Notes under the pieces: model-generated
Told to the model about the DNA's origin: nothing
The model's input: the letters and a program-made list of their open reading frames with translations, nothing else
Database searches by the model: none
Assembly: GCA_013180625.2 (NCBI GenBank)
Contig: SNVD02009905.1
Location: 124,001 to 188,000 of the forward strand
Source of the DNA: Boswellia sacra
Taxonomy: Eukaryota; Streptophyta; Magnoliopsida; Sapindales; Burseraceae
Direction: 5' to 3'
Length of the DNA: 64,000 nt
Shown here: one piece after another, positions 37,297 through 49,449 of the stretch
Numbering within the stretch: position 1 is the first letter of the stretch
Layout: every line of letters begins with the position of its first letter
Translations under genes and position numbers: made by a program

Positions 37297-40200
37297 CTGG
37301 CCTTCTAATTGTAAGATATTGTAGTGCTCTTATGGCACTTCTGTATTGGATGGCATCTTTAAATGATTCTAAATCTGTTGATGAGAAGTTATTGTTGATT
37401 GCAGCTAGTGTTGATCATGTCTTTATATTTTGTAGCTCAAGTCTTTGAAGTTGATAAAAAATGTATTTGGTTTTATTGAGATAGAAACCTATGCTATCTC
37501 TTCTCACTTCAATGCTAAGGAAATAAAGTAACTCTCCCAAATCCTTATGTTTAAATTCTTAATCAAGTTCATTTATAAACCTCTAAATGAATGTTGAATC
37601 ATTTCCAGTTACCAAAATATCATCTACGTAAACTAGGATCAATAGAGTTCTTCTGTCTAATTGGAAAATAAATAGAGAATTGTCTGACCTTGAGTTATTG
37701 AAGCCCTAATTCCATAAGGTCTGTTTCAGCCTCTCAAACCAGGCTCTAAGTGCCTACTTTAAACCATATAGTGCTTTATTCAATTTGCAAATATAATCTG
37801 GCCTTCTTTCATCAACATATCCTTTAGGTTGTGCCATGTAAGCACACTCACTTAGGCTCCCATCTAAGAAGGCATTATTAACATCCAACTGCTTAACCTA
37901 CCAATCAAAAGCTATAGCAAGAGTAAAAACAATTTTTATAGTGCTTGCCTTCACCACTGGACTAAATGTTTATGAAAAATCTAGTTTAAGAGTTTGATGG
38001 AATCCTTTAACAATTAGGCCTGCTCTATGTCTAAAAGTGGATCCATCTGAATTTAGTTTAACCTTGAATACCCCTTTGTTGCCAACAACATTGCAATTCT
38101 AAAGGGGTTCAACTAGATCCCAAGTGTGATTTTTTATTAATGCATTGTATTCCTCATCCATTGCCTTTTCCTACTGTGGTATATGTAAGTCTTCCAGAAC
38201 TAGTCTTAGTTAATCTCTAGGGACTTGACTTTCTATTTCAGAGATTAATAAGGTTAATATGAATATTTTGGTTTTGAATATCCTTTATTTTGACCTGGTA
38301 AGCATTGGATGGTGATGAATTTTCTATTGCATTTTGATAATATGGTTTTCATGACTCGGTGAATTTGGTAAGGATTGAGAAGAACTTGTGTGAGAGGAAT
38401 TTTCATTCTGTGTTTAGGTGAAAGATGAAGAAATTACCTTATCATGTTCTACTACTATAGGAGACTCAAAGAAGCTTTTGTGATCAATGTTGAAGTCTTC
38501 CAGTTAATGGAAATTTGTATATGGAAAAGAGGTAACTTGCTTGTTAAGGTTAGGAAGCTATAGAGGTATGAGAGAGATGTTACTATCCTACATTGTTACT
38601 ATCCTGCATTGTTTCACTCCTAGATGTAACTTGTGAATGTGTTTGGGAAGGAAATTCATTCTCATTGAAAAATATCATGCTTGGAGATGAAAAGCCTCCC
38701 TGATTTGCTGAAGCATTTATAGCCTTTGTGAGCATCACTATAGCCTAGAAATGTGCATTTTTGTGTGTGGAACTGGAATTGGAAATTTTTATTCTGGTAA
38801 GGTCTTAGACATGGGTAACAAGCACAACCAAAGATTTTTAGCACCCTATAATCTGGTCACTTGTGAAAAAGAATTTCACAGGGTGATTTATGGTTAAGAG
38901 TAGGAGTGGGAAGTCTGTTTATTAGATAAAAAATAGTGTAGAAGGCATTAACCTAGAACCCTAAAGGCACTCGAGCTTGTGTAAGTAAGGTTAGACCCAT
39001 TTTAGTAATGTGTTTGTGTTTTCTTTCTGCTTTTCCATTTTTTTCATGGGTCTATGGACAAAGGTGACTGAATTCACTTCCATTTTGTTTAAGAAATTCA
39101 GAAAAGGATCTATACTCTCATTCCTAGTTAGTTTGTATACATTTAATCTGTTTCTCTAATGTCTTTTCAATTTGGTTTTTAAATTGAATGAAGGTATCAA
39201 GTGCATTAGACTTGGCTTTAAGAGGAAAAATCTATGTATAATTACTGTAGTTATCAATAAAATAGATGTAATATCTATACTCTACACCTAAAGAGTTGGT
39301 GTAAGCCCCTAAAGATCAGAGTGCACTAATTCAAATGGTTTTTTGGCCCTAGAAAAGGATTTCTTAAAAGGTAAGAGATGAGACTTGCCTAATTGTTAGA
39401 CATGACAAAAATCAAAAATTTCATTGCAAATTGAGTCTTCATTGCAAATTTCTAGAACTTGTTTTAGGACTCTATTAAAGGATGGCCTAATCTTCTGTGT
39501 TATAAGCTTTCTTCAACATTTTTTTGACACTCCAATAAAAAAGAGACACACATTTGACTTTCCTAAATTGACTTTATTTTGTCTAGACTTTTTATTTACA
39601 GGCTCAGACTTTTGAACAACTGGAAGAACTAGAAGTGAATTTTGGTGAGGAACCTGAGAGTGAAATCTTTGAGAGATTAGGTGAAGACTTGAACTGATAC
39701 AATCCTCCTTTAAGCCTCCCATGAAGTAGCACCTTGTTAGTTCCCTTGGCCTCCACAAAGTAAGTGTTAGGATGAAATTCAGTATAAACATTATTGCCAT
39801 GATTCAATTTTGAGCACTTAATAAGCTTTTGGTGATTTTTAGCACAAAAAGGATGTTTCTAAGTCTAAGTTTAGATTGATATGCAGGCAATTTAGACTGT
39901 CCTATATAAGAAATTGTAAGATGATTACCATTACCAACATAAAGTTATTCTTAATTACCACTGTATTCAGTGGTCACACTCATCATCCATGGATTAGAAG
40001 TCAAATAGTTGGTAGCTCCACTATCAACATGCTATTCATTGTCGGCAACTGTTTCAGGAGAAGCAATTAATGCAGCTGAGTTGTTGTTGAAATTCTAAAA
40101 GCTGTTTCTGCTGAATTCATTGTTCCTATTAAAACCAATGTTTTTGTAATTGTTAAGAGACTAATTTTGATTATTTGAATTTCCCATGTAACTTAAATCA

Positions 40201-41181
40201 GTCTTATAGAAACATATAGCTGCTAAGTGCCCAAATGTACCACAAGTTTGATAGGTAGGCTTTGAATTGTTACCTTTTCCTCCTTGGTTCTTTTATCCAC
40301 CTCCAGGACTTCTGTTTGACTCACCAAAGGAATTTCTATTGTTATCTAAGTGAAACCCTTGGAAGTTGTTACCTTTGGTCCTTTGAGAGGTAAAGTTAAT
40401 GGAGACTTGATAAAGGCTCAGATTGCCAAGGGAGTTGAGCATTTCAATCCTATTCCATAGCAATAATGCTTGTGTTTCCTGCCAAGTAATTGAATCTTTG
40501 TCATTAATTTGCATTACAATAGGACAGTATTCAGAGTCCAAAACTAAGGTAACAAAGAGATTAAATTTTCAACTGGAACTCTTTGATTTGTAACTATAAG
40601 ATTATTTGTAAGCTGCTTTATAGCCAGTAGATATTTATCCATCTACATAGCTCATTTTCTTATTGCCTATAGTGCAAGTCTAAAATTAGAGATTTGTGAC
40701 TTGCTCTGTGCTCTACAGTAATTCTCGATAGATAGCCATAGTTCTCTTGATGTGCCAACAACAATAACATGAGCTATAACTCCTTTAGTTAAAGATCCAA
40801 GCGACCAACCTATTAGCATGTTCTCAGTTGCAATCCAGTTTTCAAAAGTTAGATTAATCTATTGCTCCATTTCTCTTGTAGTTGAGCTTGAGTAAATGAA
40901 CTTCTCAGGACAAGTTTTTGTTCCTAAAACAAAAAAAAAAAAACCATCAAGTCTATAACTTTTGAGAATTGGTAGGATCATATTCTGTCAAACAAAAAAG
41001 TTATCTTTGTGAAGTTTTACTAGAAAACAATAGCTGAGAATGTTCCCATAGGACATTCCTACACTAGGTACTTCATTCCTTATCCATTTGAAATAGATAA
41101 GGATCTTGAGGCTGCATGATTTTTGTCAGATTAGAAATCAAGAACAAGGATTGGCGTTGGCCTTTCAAAGCTCTACTACCA

Positions 41182-41596
41182 CGTTAGAATTTTAGAGAAT
41201 TCTCCAGAAAAGATAATTTTCTAGCAGCTCAAAATGTCTACTTTCTTTTATTCATTGACTTAAATATAGATGATTACAATCCAATGAGAAGATGCCATAT
41301 GGCAGCTACATTATACAATGGAAGAATGATTGGTTTTTACTGAAATTGCCCTGCAGTCTCTAAGCTGAAGTTATAAATAGAATTAGGAAACTTTTACCTA
41401 ATTACGTTTATTAACAACTGACTTTTCCTAATTTTTTGTAAACCAGTTGGACAGCTACATGACCACTGCTAGTTGTTATACAGTTTCTAGCCCTCTCTAG
41501 CTCATTATTCTTATCTCCAGGCCACCTAATCATCATCACAATCAGCAACTTCTAGGCCATCTCACATGACAATCAGCTCAGTTACTTGTCTTCATA
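41182..41596 (-). repeat. 5' LTR of the minus-strand Copia element
   Basis: Homologous to 34821-35195. Its inner edge abuts the primer-binding site (41181 leftwards on the minus strand). The outer CA has become TA and the inner TG has become CG. Confidence 0.85.
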
Positions 41597-41799
41597 GTAT
41601 CCCAAAATTTTCATGAAATGTGTTCAAGAGACAAGTGTACCAGCTGCATTCATTGGTCGTGTTCTATTTGCTAGCATAAAAATCTCTCATCATGATTACC
41701 TCTTATCTATTTACTATATAGCCTAATCATATGCAGCATGCACAAATGATAGGATACATATACATAGACATATATTTATGTTAAGTATTTTCACTACTG

Positions 41800-42535
41800 C
41801 AGAAGTGTCCTATCAAGATCTTAACAAAATTATGATGAGACAACAAGCAAGAAAATCAAACAAGAAAATAGACAAGACAAGCGACACCAGATTTATAGTG
41901 GTTCAACCAATCATGCCTACGTCCACTTTGAAGATCTTAGCAGCAGCTTTATTCTAATTAATAATAAAGAAGAATTACAAGAATATGAGCAGCAATTATA
42001 AGGATTTCAAACCTTATAGCCTTCACATTCATAGACCCCAAGATAATCACCAATCTATGATATATGCTTCCAATGAAAGACTAGCCGAGAAGAACTTCCA
42101 AGGGCACCATATCTTTCTCACGATTGACGATTTCAAATCGTAGTTTTCGAGATCACTCCTTCACACGTTGCCAGTCTTTGCAGTCTTCCAAGGTATCTAA
42201 AACGTTTTCTTCTGTCTTCTGTCTTCCACCACTTTCATAGTATTCCGATCGATCTCTTGATATCTCTGCACTCATACGTACAAGGCTTTATATAGGCCTT
42301 TGAGTTTCTTTTCTATTCTAACAATGATTTACAGACTAGTAATATAATAAAAACTCTTCCTATTTTGGTTTCCTTGTCAAACTATGATTATCCAAGATTA
42401 TCCTATTAAAAAAAATTACAATCAAACTTAACTTCCTAGTTTGATACATATTCCAATTTGTTTTAATCCCAATCTAGAAACAAATCATAAATTGCCTAAT
42501 ATTCTAATAAGATAAAACCATTAATAACTATATCT
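41800..42535 (-). repeat. Probable solo LTR of another Copia element, minus strand
   Basis: The interval interrupts the DEFL-MMP spacer homology between about 41760 and 42540. On the minus strand it has a strong TATA box (TATATAAAG, 42294-42286), and close to its other end a GTGGTTC/CCTACGTCCAC-type block like that near the end of the SIRE-type LTRs in this window. There is no coding capacity. Exact ends and a target duplication were not found, so the boundaries are approximate. Confidence 0.55.
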
Positions 42536-42898
42536 GTGTGTGCGCGCACACGTGTGTGTAATCAAAATATAAACATAATTTAGTATCTTTGATTTAAAAT
42601 TATAGATTAAGAGGCATTTAAAAAATTATGTGCTCAAAATAGATTATACATTAATTATTGTTTATATTGATAAAGAGTAAACAGTGATTGTATATAGCAA
42701 TGATAAACAAAAGAACTAATTAAAGAAAAAGAAGTTGGGATTTTGATTAAAGGTGAACTAATGAAGATTTCTAATCATGATAACTTGCATTTCATATACG
42801 TATATTGGCAATTATTCTTAGTTGTTCACTTACTAGTGATGCGTACACATCGATGTAATTAAATTCTAAAAAAACTTGTATTAATTGCTCCTTCAAAT

Positions 42899-43840
42899 TC
42901 AATGCCTTATACCGCCATATAATGCTGTAATCCCTTTTATATCATCATTATTCAAGTCCTTTATGTCTCCGATAGGAAGTATTGGGTACATGATAGCTGC
43001 TTGATCCGAGGAATGTCCAAGCCCCAGGGTATGGCCAAGCTCATGCAACGCAACAGTTTGCATATCAACGGCGTCTGGGACTGCACCAAACACCCATTTC
43101 TCATCTGCATCGTAATGAAACCTCCCATCTTTTGGGGGAAATGCATGTGCCAAAGTGTAAAGCGGGCCATCAAAGGGAAACCCATCGCCATGATCACGTC
43201 TCTGGAAACTGATCTTGATATCAGCTTTACTATAGTCCGACTCTGGGAGATACTGATATGTGAAAGGTGTAAAACCACTCCATCTTATAAATGCATTACG
43301 AACAGCTTCTTTAACATCTTGTGTTGTTTTAGGATCAAGAAATGCATAAGTGATAGTCGCTTTGTTCCTTGGCCATTTAGGATTTCCTGGAAAGAATGCA
43401 TAGTCTGTGTGAAAGTTTTTAGGACCAGCAGAGACATTACAACCAGATGATCGCATCCCTGTCCTGCCCTTAATGATATCTCTCACACCACAACGAGGCA
43501 TCGACATTGTTGCCATTGTTTTATAATCAATAACTCCTGTAGGCTTCAGGTTGTAGTTGATTTGGTAAGTTTTGATGGCAGACTCTAAGTTTTCATCAAA
43601 ATGATCATTATGATCAAGAAAATGGAATTGATCATAATAACCAAGGGCTTGGAGGTGTTTTTTGAGTGCATGCAGGCCTGTCCATTTGTCACCTTTTTGA
43701 AGTCCATGGAATTGCTTAAAGAACTTTAATGTGGATGCTTTTCTGTCATCACTTGATGTTGTAGCAATTGCATGTAATGAGAGAGATTGGAGCAGAAAAA
43801 AACAAATGCATGCATAGAGAGCAAAGTTTATGTGTTTCAT
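42899..43840 (-). CDS. Matrix metalloproteinase (metzincin, MMP/M10A family), copy c, intact
   Basis: A single-exon gene of 313 residues, as usual for plant MMPs. These are secreted zinc endopeptidases of the apoplast acting in wall and matrix remodelling, defence and cell death; the substrate is unknown here. Seen: a signal peptide (hydrophobic 6-23), a propeptide with peptidoglycan-binding-like fold (about 33-112), cysteine switch PRCGVRD (115-121), catalytic domain about 145-313, zinc site HELGHTLGLGH (266-276), and Met-turn IMYP (283-286). It ends at ALYGGIRH without the C-terminal hydrophobic tail many plant MMPs use for a GPI anchor, so it is predicted to be soluble. There is no hemopexin domain. 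The ATG at 43840 is preceded by a TATA box (43922-43914). It is the only intact one of four tandem copies. Plus-strand frames at 43001-43450 are shadows. Confidence 0.95.
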   Translation of the reverse strand: MKHINFALYACICFFLLQSLSLHAIATTSSDDRKASTLKFFKQFHGLQKGDKWTGLHALKKHLQALGYYDQFHFLDHNDHFDENLESAIKTYQINYNLKPTGVIDYKTMATMSMPRCGVRDIIKGRTGMRSSGCNVSAGPKNFHTDYAFFPGNPKWPRNKATITYAFLDPKTTQDVKEAVRNAFIRWSGFTPFTYQYLPESDYSKADIKISFQRRDHGDGFPFDGPLYTLAHAFPPKDGRFHYDADEKWVFGAVPDAVDMQTVALHELGHTLGLGHSSDQAAIMYPILPIGDIKDLNNDDIKGITALYGGIRH

Positions 43841-46656
43841 AACTAATATGTCGAATAATTACAGTAGAATAAGTGGGGATGGTGAGGTTGCTCTCAAATT
43901 CTCAATTATGCTTATTTTTATAGACTTATTATGATAACATATGCAAGTATGTTTTTTTAAATAATAGTAATAAACAAGTAAGATATATAACTCTATATAT
44001 ATATATATATATATATAACTTAATTTTTAGAAATGTATAGTTAGATTTAACAATATCAGTTAGTAATATTAGTGACTCGATGCATTTAATTGTATAGAGT
44101 GATTTTGTTATGCAACTACTTACGAGAAATTGCCAAACAGACTAAAACAAATCCAAATCTAAAGGTTAAAAGTACATGAAAAACAAAAATAAAAAAAATT
44201 GTCCATAGCAAGTCCTAATTTAAGAATCTTATATTAAAAGTCTTAGCACAAAGAGTAAAATGAATTAAACCGAGCATATATTTTGGACCTTGAGATTTAA
44301 TGTAGGGGAAGTATTTGTTAACTTTCAAACTATATATTTTATTATAAATTTGATATTATTTATATATTTATAAAATTTAAAGTGATTAATTATTTTAAAG
44401 AAAATTTAAAGGATAAAATGGATAATTTTTAAGCTTAAAATATATAAATATATTAAATATTATTTAAAGATAAAATAGTCGTTTTAACCATCAATGCTAG
44501 TCAAAGGTTAAAGTTATAGGAAAAACTAACAACAGGAACTGTAAGTGGCAAATTTTTTAGCAAGAGTTGAACGCAGGAACATTGAAATTTGGGAGAAAAG
44601 GACATCGAGCAATTTCATCAGTGAATGGAGATCTCAAATTTAATTTAGAGGCTTGATTAGGGTTAACTCGTGCCTGAGCTGGCTTAAAAAATCCAGCTTC
44701 TCCTTTAACTCTTGGATCTCCAATGCTTGTTGAATTAACTCTTTTTCTTCTTGATAATTTTGGATGCAAAACCTCCAACTTGTGATTCTCCACATTCTCC
44801 CTCCTTCTCGCCTGGTCTCCATGACGTCTCTTCTTTCTTTCTTGCTCCTTGACTTAGTTGTCACGAGAATGACGATGACCTCTTTACTCTCTTGTTCACT
44901 AAGTGGCTCAGTGGCTGGCACTGGTTCTATCTCTTTTTTCCTCTTGTTCTCTACGAGCTTGTTTCTGATTATTCGCCTTCTTACATAAGTCAATTAGAGG
45001 TTTTCCATAAATCGCTCAATATGAGGCCTTGGGCTAGCAGCTTTGTTGTGGCTCCTATGCTTTTTAGTACTTATTCTCCTCTCTATTGGGGTTTCCCCAT
45101 GTTGGGATTTGGCATTGAATCAGGTGAAAGTTTTAGCTAGCTAGGACCCTTAACGTTTTGGCCATAGTTTAGAAGAGATGGAGAGAAAACATACTAATGT
45201 TGGCTTAATGAGAGGTTGAATTGGATTGTGTTTAGGTAAATGTTCGGCTCATAGCTAGGCTAGTTGTTTCCCTTTTAATTTCTTTAGTAAGGAACTCCTT
45301 AAGCAAAAATTTCAACTCTTCATTTTCTTCTGTCATCTTCTTCATGAAGCATTTTCAATGTTGTCCATTCTTTGGTTTAACGTAGCTTGCAATACAGAAG
45401 CATCGCTTGGGCTTGAGGGTGGGCCTATGCTGTAAGGGATTCTCGAAGTAAAGCCCAATCGGATAGTGTCTAGGTGGAATCCCAGGCTTGGTCCTGGTAG
45501 GAAGTAGGGAGAGGATTGCACCTCTACCATCGGCTATGACTTTTGGTAGGATTGGTTGCATCGCCCTACATCTAGTCATGACTTATTTATTATCTTTAGA
45601 ATCCAAAAACATACTTTCAAATATAAAAGTAGTCCTCTATAATAAAAATACAAATGAAGGATAGACAGTAGTTTCACACTTTAACAAAGTACGGAACACA
45701 GATAGATATGTATAGACGATGTCAACTATTGCAAAGAATTGCTCTATACCTATCAACATGTGTCCAAAGACAAACGCAAATCGATAATGTAATGAAAGAA
45801 CTAACGTCGACAATTTTCCCAAATATAAATGATGGAATGCTTACAAAATCCAATAATAATTTCTCTCAAGAAAAATAAATCTCACTTCTAAATAATAAAC
45901 TTCTTAAAAGAATGATTAACATTGAATTTTCTCAATTAACGCTACCGAACATCTCTTGAAGCCAAGTGTTTCATAGCTTTGGTGAAAGTTCCTATAGCTC
46001 AACAATAACATTTAAATTAACTATTGAGAGCTCCAAATATGAAAGGATAACTTGTTTATCAACTTGCAATTGAGGCTCTTCTATGTAGGACAATTGATCC
46101 TCTCATGAATTCTAGTGACTGAAACAGCTTCTCCGTTTTACTTCAACTATAGTGATAAAGGAAACAAATGTCAATGGACATTGGGTTTTTCACAAGCACG
46201 GACCCTCTAATGGTCAGGTCAGTGTACTGATTTATGATAAAAAGTATGTGAAAATGAGTGTTTAATAATGAAATTCAATAAAAAAATAGTGAGAAAATAG
46301 TAACAATAGAGAGAATAGAAGGAAAAGAAAGAAAGCTCAAAAATAGGAATTGACCTTGAGCTTAGAGAAATAAAAATTTCAACAGCCTTGGAAGTAAAAT
46401 TTGGGGTAATTTATATACCCATGACACATGTATTGAATCTTAGTCGTTCAACGTATATGTGTGTCACAATTTTACTAAGCTCCAATTACTATTATCCATT
46501 TAATATGATTACCTCATATCCAATTACTATTTAGCCTGCATGCAGCCTATGGGCATGCACAATTAATTGAGATTTCATATATGTATATGTCCCTCTACAT
46601 TTTCTTAACATATGGATATAATCAAAATAAGAAAATATATAAAATAGCTCTGTTTC
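43841..46656. other. MMP c upstream DNA and unclassified repeat-like debris
   Basis: 43841-43980 is the MMP c promoter. A TA microsatellite lies at 43993-44017. From about 44540 to 46400 there is a less AT-rich stretch with broken minus-strand frames (44993-44557, 45579-45342) whose charged, coiled-coil-like composition (repeated Glu/Lys/Arg) recalls retrotransposon gag leaders, but no diagnostic motif is visible. From about 46490 to 46656 the sequence is again homologous to the DEFL-MMP spacer (CCTCTACATTTTC block, compare 26410-26470), so it marks the remnant of the module belonging to copy d. No gene is called. Confidence 0.4.
43914..43922 (-). promoter_or_regulatory. TATA box of MMP copy c
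   Basis: On the minus strand this reads TATAAAAAT, about 75-80 bp upstream of the ATG at 43840. The same element is kept upstream of pseudogene d (about 50504-50515), is altered to CATAAAAA in copy a and is weakened in copy b, which supports it as a real promoter element lost with decay. Confidence 0.65.
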
Positions 46657-47563
46657 TGTAGGAATTAAACCAAATGTAAAAGTCTTGTTTAATTAATTTG
46701 AATTAGGCTTATTTATTTGATTTGATTTAATATTATTAAGTTTCATTGTTCGAGTGGAATTAGCTTATGTCCACTATATAAGCTTGTGTATTTCATATTT
46801 TGTAATTAAGAAGTATTATTTCTTATTCGCATGTTATTTTCTTTGATTTCTTGTGTTGCTTAAGTTGATGTTTTGTTATTTTTATTTTCCTACAACTGGT
46901 ATCAGAACGAGGAATCCATGGAATTTCTCAAGTTTGATGGAAACTATAATTTTTAGTTATAGAGAGATTAGATGGAATTCATCTTTGAAAATGAAGACAT
47001 ATGAGACATCGTAGATCGGGGATTTGAAATACCAGTAGATTAAGTTGATTTGACACAAGAACAAAGAGAAAGTTTTGCATATGATTGGAAGATAGATATG
47101 AAAGCTAGGCTTTATATCAATTAATTGGTAGATATCTTTATATTTTTTAGAAGATTACTTAAGTAAAATCGGCCAAAGAGGCATCGTTTCTTGATACACT
47201 TGTAATAGTGTTGGGGAAAAAAAATTTGTGTCCTAGATCGAGTTCCAAACATGCCTTGATTAAGATTGGGTGCAAGAAAAGAGTCTCAGAATTCTAATGT
47301 TAAGATAAAAGAAAATTCAGAGATAGTCAAGCAAATTCTAGGTCAATTAAAATGGTGAAATTGAAGAATAGTTTGTCGTCGTCTAAGAACCACTGTCGTT
47401 AGCTGTCGTCGTTATCATCACGGGTCATCATAAACTGGAGAATGAAAATTCACCTTTACCATTATCAGAGAGATCGGAATGTGGTCAACAAACTTTTCTC
47501 CTTCACCGACGTCAAATTCTGGTGGATCACCTCGAAAAAGTTGTTTGAAGTTTCGAATCAACC

Positions 47564-48117
47564 TAAGGATAGCAAAAAAAAAACCGAAGGATACGGGTAC
47601 CCAGTTTTTACTCAGATTTTTCAAGTGTAATTTTACCTAGATTTGCAGGGATAGAGTGCGAGGGTGGGGGTGAAGTTATTGTTTAACATCCGGGTGCAGT
47701 ACATAGCTTTCCTGCCTCGCACCTGCACCAGATAAAAGCATTATATATTTTAATATATATATATAATATTATATTAATATACTAAACTAAAGTTTCTTAA
47801 ATCCATGATAAGATTTGTATATTTGTATTGTGATGGGCCTAATAGGAGGCATGGCAGCAAACAATTTTTACTTTAACATAAATTGGATTGGATAAAGATT
47901 CAAAATCAATCATATAGAATCATAAAAGCTCAGAATTTCTGGGGATTAAATTGGGGTAAAATGTGGGGGCGAGGAAAGAATGTACAAATCCGGGAAAAAC
48001 TGCACCTACACTGCACAAAAAAAGGGAAAAATCTGGTGATCAAAGACAACATAACAACATCTGGTTCAGGTGCGGAAATGTAAACCTCGCACCCGCACTT
48101 AGATTTTGCTATCCTTA
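47564..48117. mobile_element. Nested hAT-type MITE with 8-bp target duplication
   Basis: The left end TAAGGATAGCAAAA is exactly mirrored by TTTTGCTATCCTTA on the right. The flanks AATCAACC (47556-47563) and GATCAACC (48118-48125) agree at 7 of 8 positions, the 8-bp duplication typical of hAT elements. The TIR resembles the TAGGGATGGCAA-type ends of plant hAT MITEs, and the interior has the CGGGTACCC and CGCACCTGCACC words often seen in them. Length is 554 bp with no transposase frame. Confidence 0.85.
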
Positions 48118-48834
48118 GATCAACCAACAACCACCGCAACCGTCGCCGACAAGTAGGCTATCACCACCCATCCAAAAAGACTCTTTGATCATCATAGAAA
48201 TAGATCAAGGGGTTGAAGATGATCAAGAGTTGTCATCCACCACGAAATCCACCATAGAGGGTGAAAGCTGCCGCGTCACCCATAAAGTCACCGAGAAAAG
48301 GACAGTGAATGGACACCTTCACCTCCAATCAATTCAAAATTATGAGATCTATAAATCCCAACAAAGATTGATGAGTTCTATTGCTAGAAAACAGTCCGTT
48401 CGTGATTTTGGTGGCAAATGTCAGTTCGGCCCGTCAAATGAAAAATATCAGTTTGGTTCAGTTTTATGGAAAATATCATCTAACCTCCAGGTTCTGTTTG
48501 TGACAAATAAGCTCCTGCAGAATTTTAAGTTGATATGTTTGTTTTCAAAATTTCATTCTGATACAACAACAAAGAAATATGCCTAATAAAACAAGAGAAC
48601 AAATGTGATGTTTTGGATAAGAATTTAAAGAGAAAAGAAGAGGAATTATTTGCATTGGATGACACATTGCTATATAGTGTGGAAGATCTTATTTATACTT
48701 GGTTGATTAGAGAGTGTAGTAATTACAAAGTTACTCTTGTGGTATATGAAGATGACTGTGATGACAAGATATCAAAAGCAAATGTCCAAGAGGAAAAGTT
48801 CAAGTTATGGTTAAAGCATGGTTTAAGGGGGCAG

Positions 48835-48900
48835 TGTAGAAATTAAACCGAGCTTAGAAGTCTTGTTTAGCTTGGTTTAAGGGGGGCAATGTAGGAATTA
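48835..48900 (+). repeat. Duplicated polypurine tract / LTR start
   Basis: The LTR start TGTAGAAATTAAACCGAGCT occurs at 48835 and again as TGTAGGAATTAAACCAAGCT at 48890, each preceded by GGTTTAAGGGGG. About 55 bp of the PPT-LTR junction are therefore present twice in tandem. Confidence 0.75.
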
Positions 48901-49055
48901 AACCAAGCTTAGAAGAATTTTTTAGTTAATTTGGATTAGACTTAGTTATTTGATTTGCTTTAATATTATGAATTTTCATTGTTTGAGCATAATTGGTCTA
49001 TATCTACTATACAAGCTTGTATATTTCATATTTCTTAATTAAGAAGTATATTTTA

Positions 49056-49449
49056 AAAAAAATTGATAATATATACTCTATTTGATTCCTACTATGTATA
49101 CCGGTTAATTTGTAAAGTTTACATGGGTCTATCATTTTATGTATGGGAATTATTAGTCTTAAATGCCTAATAATCTAAATCTGTAATGAACCTGTAGGGA
49201 AAAAAAAAAATAAATAAAACTCCGACACAAGAAATCAAAGAAAATAACTTGGAGAGAAGAAAATTAGTTATCATAGCAATGATAAACTGAAAAACCTAAA
49301 GAGAAAGAAGTTTGGATTTTGATTAAAGGCGAAGTAAAGAGTTCTTATCATAAACTTGCACTTCATATACATTAGCAATTATTCTAGATTGTGTTAGAAT
49401 CGATACTTACATCGATCCAATTAATTTCTGAAAAATTTGTATTACTCCT
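49056..49449. other. 3' flank of MMP copy d
   Basis: Non-coding. The segment 49310-49440 (TTTTGATTAAAGGCGAAG, AACTTGCACTTCATATAC) matches the 3' flanks of MMP copies a, b and c. No gene is seen. Confidence 0.6.

Larger units (their letters stand above)
34821..41596 (-). mobile_element. Degenerate Ty1/Copia LTR retrotransposon, minus strand
   Basis: LTRs at 34821-35195 and 41182-41596 are clearly homologous (GATTACAATCCAATGAGAAG, TTCCTAATTTT and TTTCTAGCCCTCTC blocks). The primer-binding site, read on the minus strand from 41181, is TGGTAGTAGAGC, close to the initiator-Met tRNA type. A polypurine tract (minus strand AAGGGGGGA) abuts the left LTR. Flanking CTATC (34816-34820) and GTATC (41597-41601) are a 4/5 target duplication. 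Interior, minus strand: a gag remnant about 40541-40200 including a decayed zinc-knuckle (CGTFGHLAAIC), integrase C-terminal part 38844-38662 (FGCACYP, KCTFLGY), reverse transcriptase about 38300-37300, and the RT/RNase H junction 35872-35642 (HQPDIAF, KRVLMYL). Stops and frameshifts are abundant; inactive. The element sits inside the DEFL/MMP module. Confidence 0.9.
46657..49055 (+). mobile_element. Small truncated Copia element (gag remnant only)
   Basis: The left LTR 46657-46894 (TGTAGGAATTAAACC ... CCTACA) is followed by a primer-binding site TGGTATCAGAAC (46897) and by a gag-start-like frame (MEFLKFDGNYN, from about 46919) that is soon broken. A polypurine tract GGTTTAAGGGGGGCAA leads into the right LTR (48890 to about 49055), which is truncated. 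No integrase or reverse transcriptase is seen, so the element was non-autonomous or internally deleted. A frame at 48613-48846 (plus) just before the polypurine tract has no recognised domain. A hAT-type MITE (47564-48117) is nested inside. The element separates MMP d from the remnant of its own spacer. Confidence 0.75.

Noticed and set aside
43001..43450. 149-codon plus-strand frame
   Set aside because: Antisense shadow of the intact MMP c gene.
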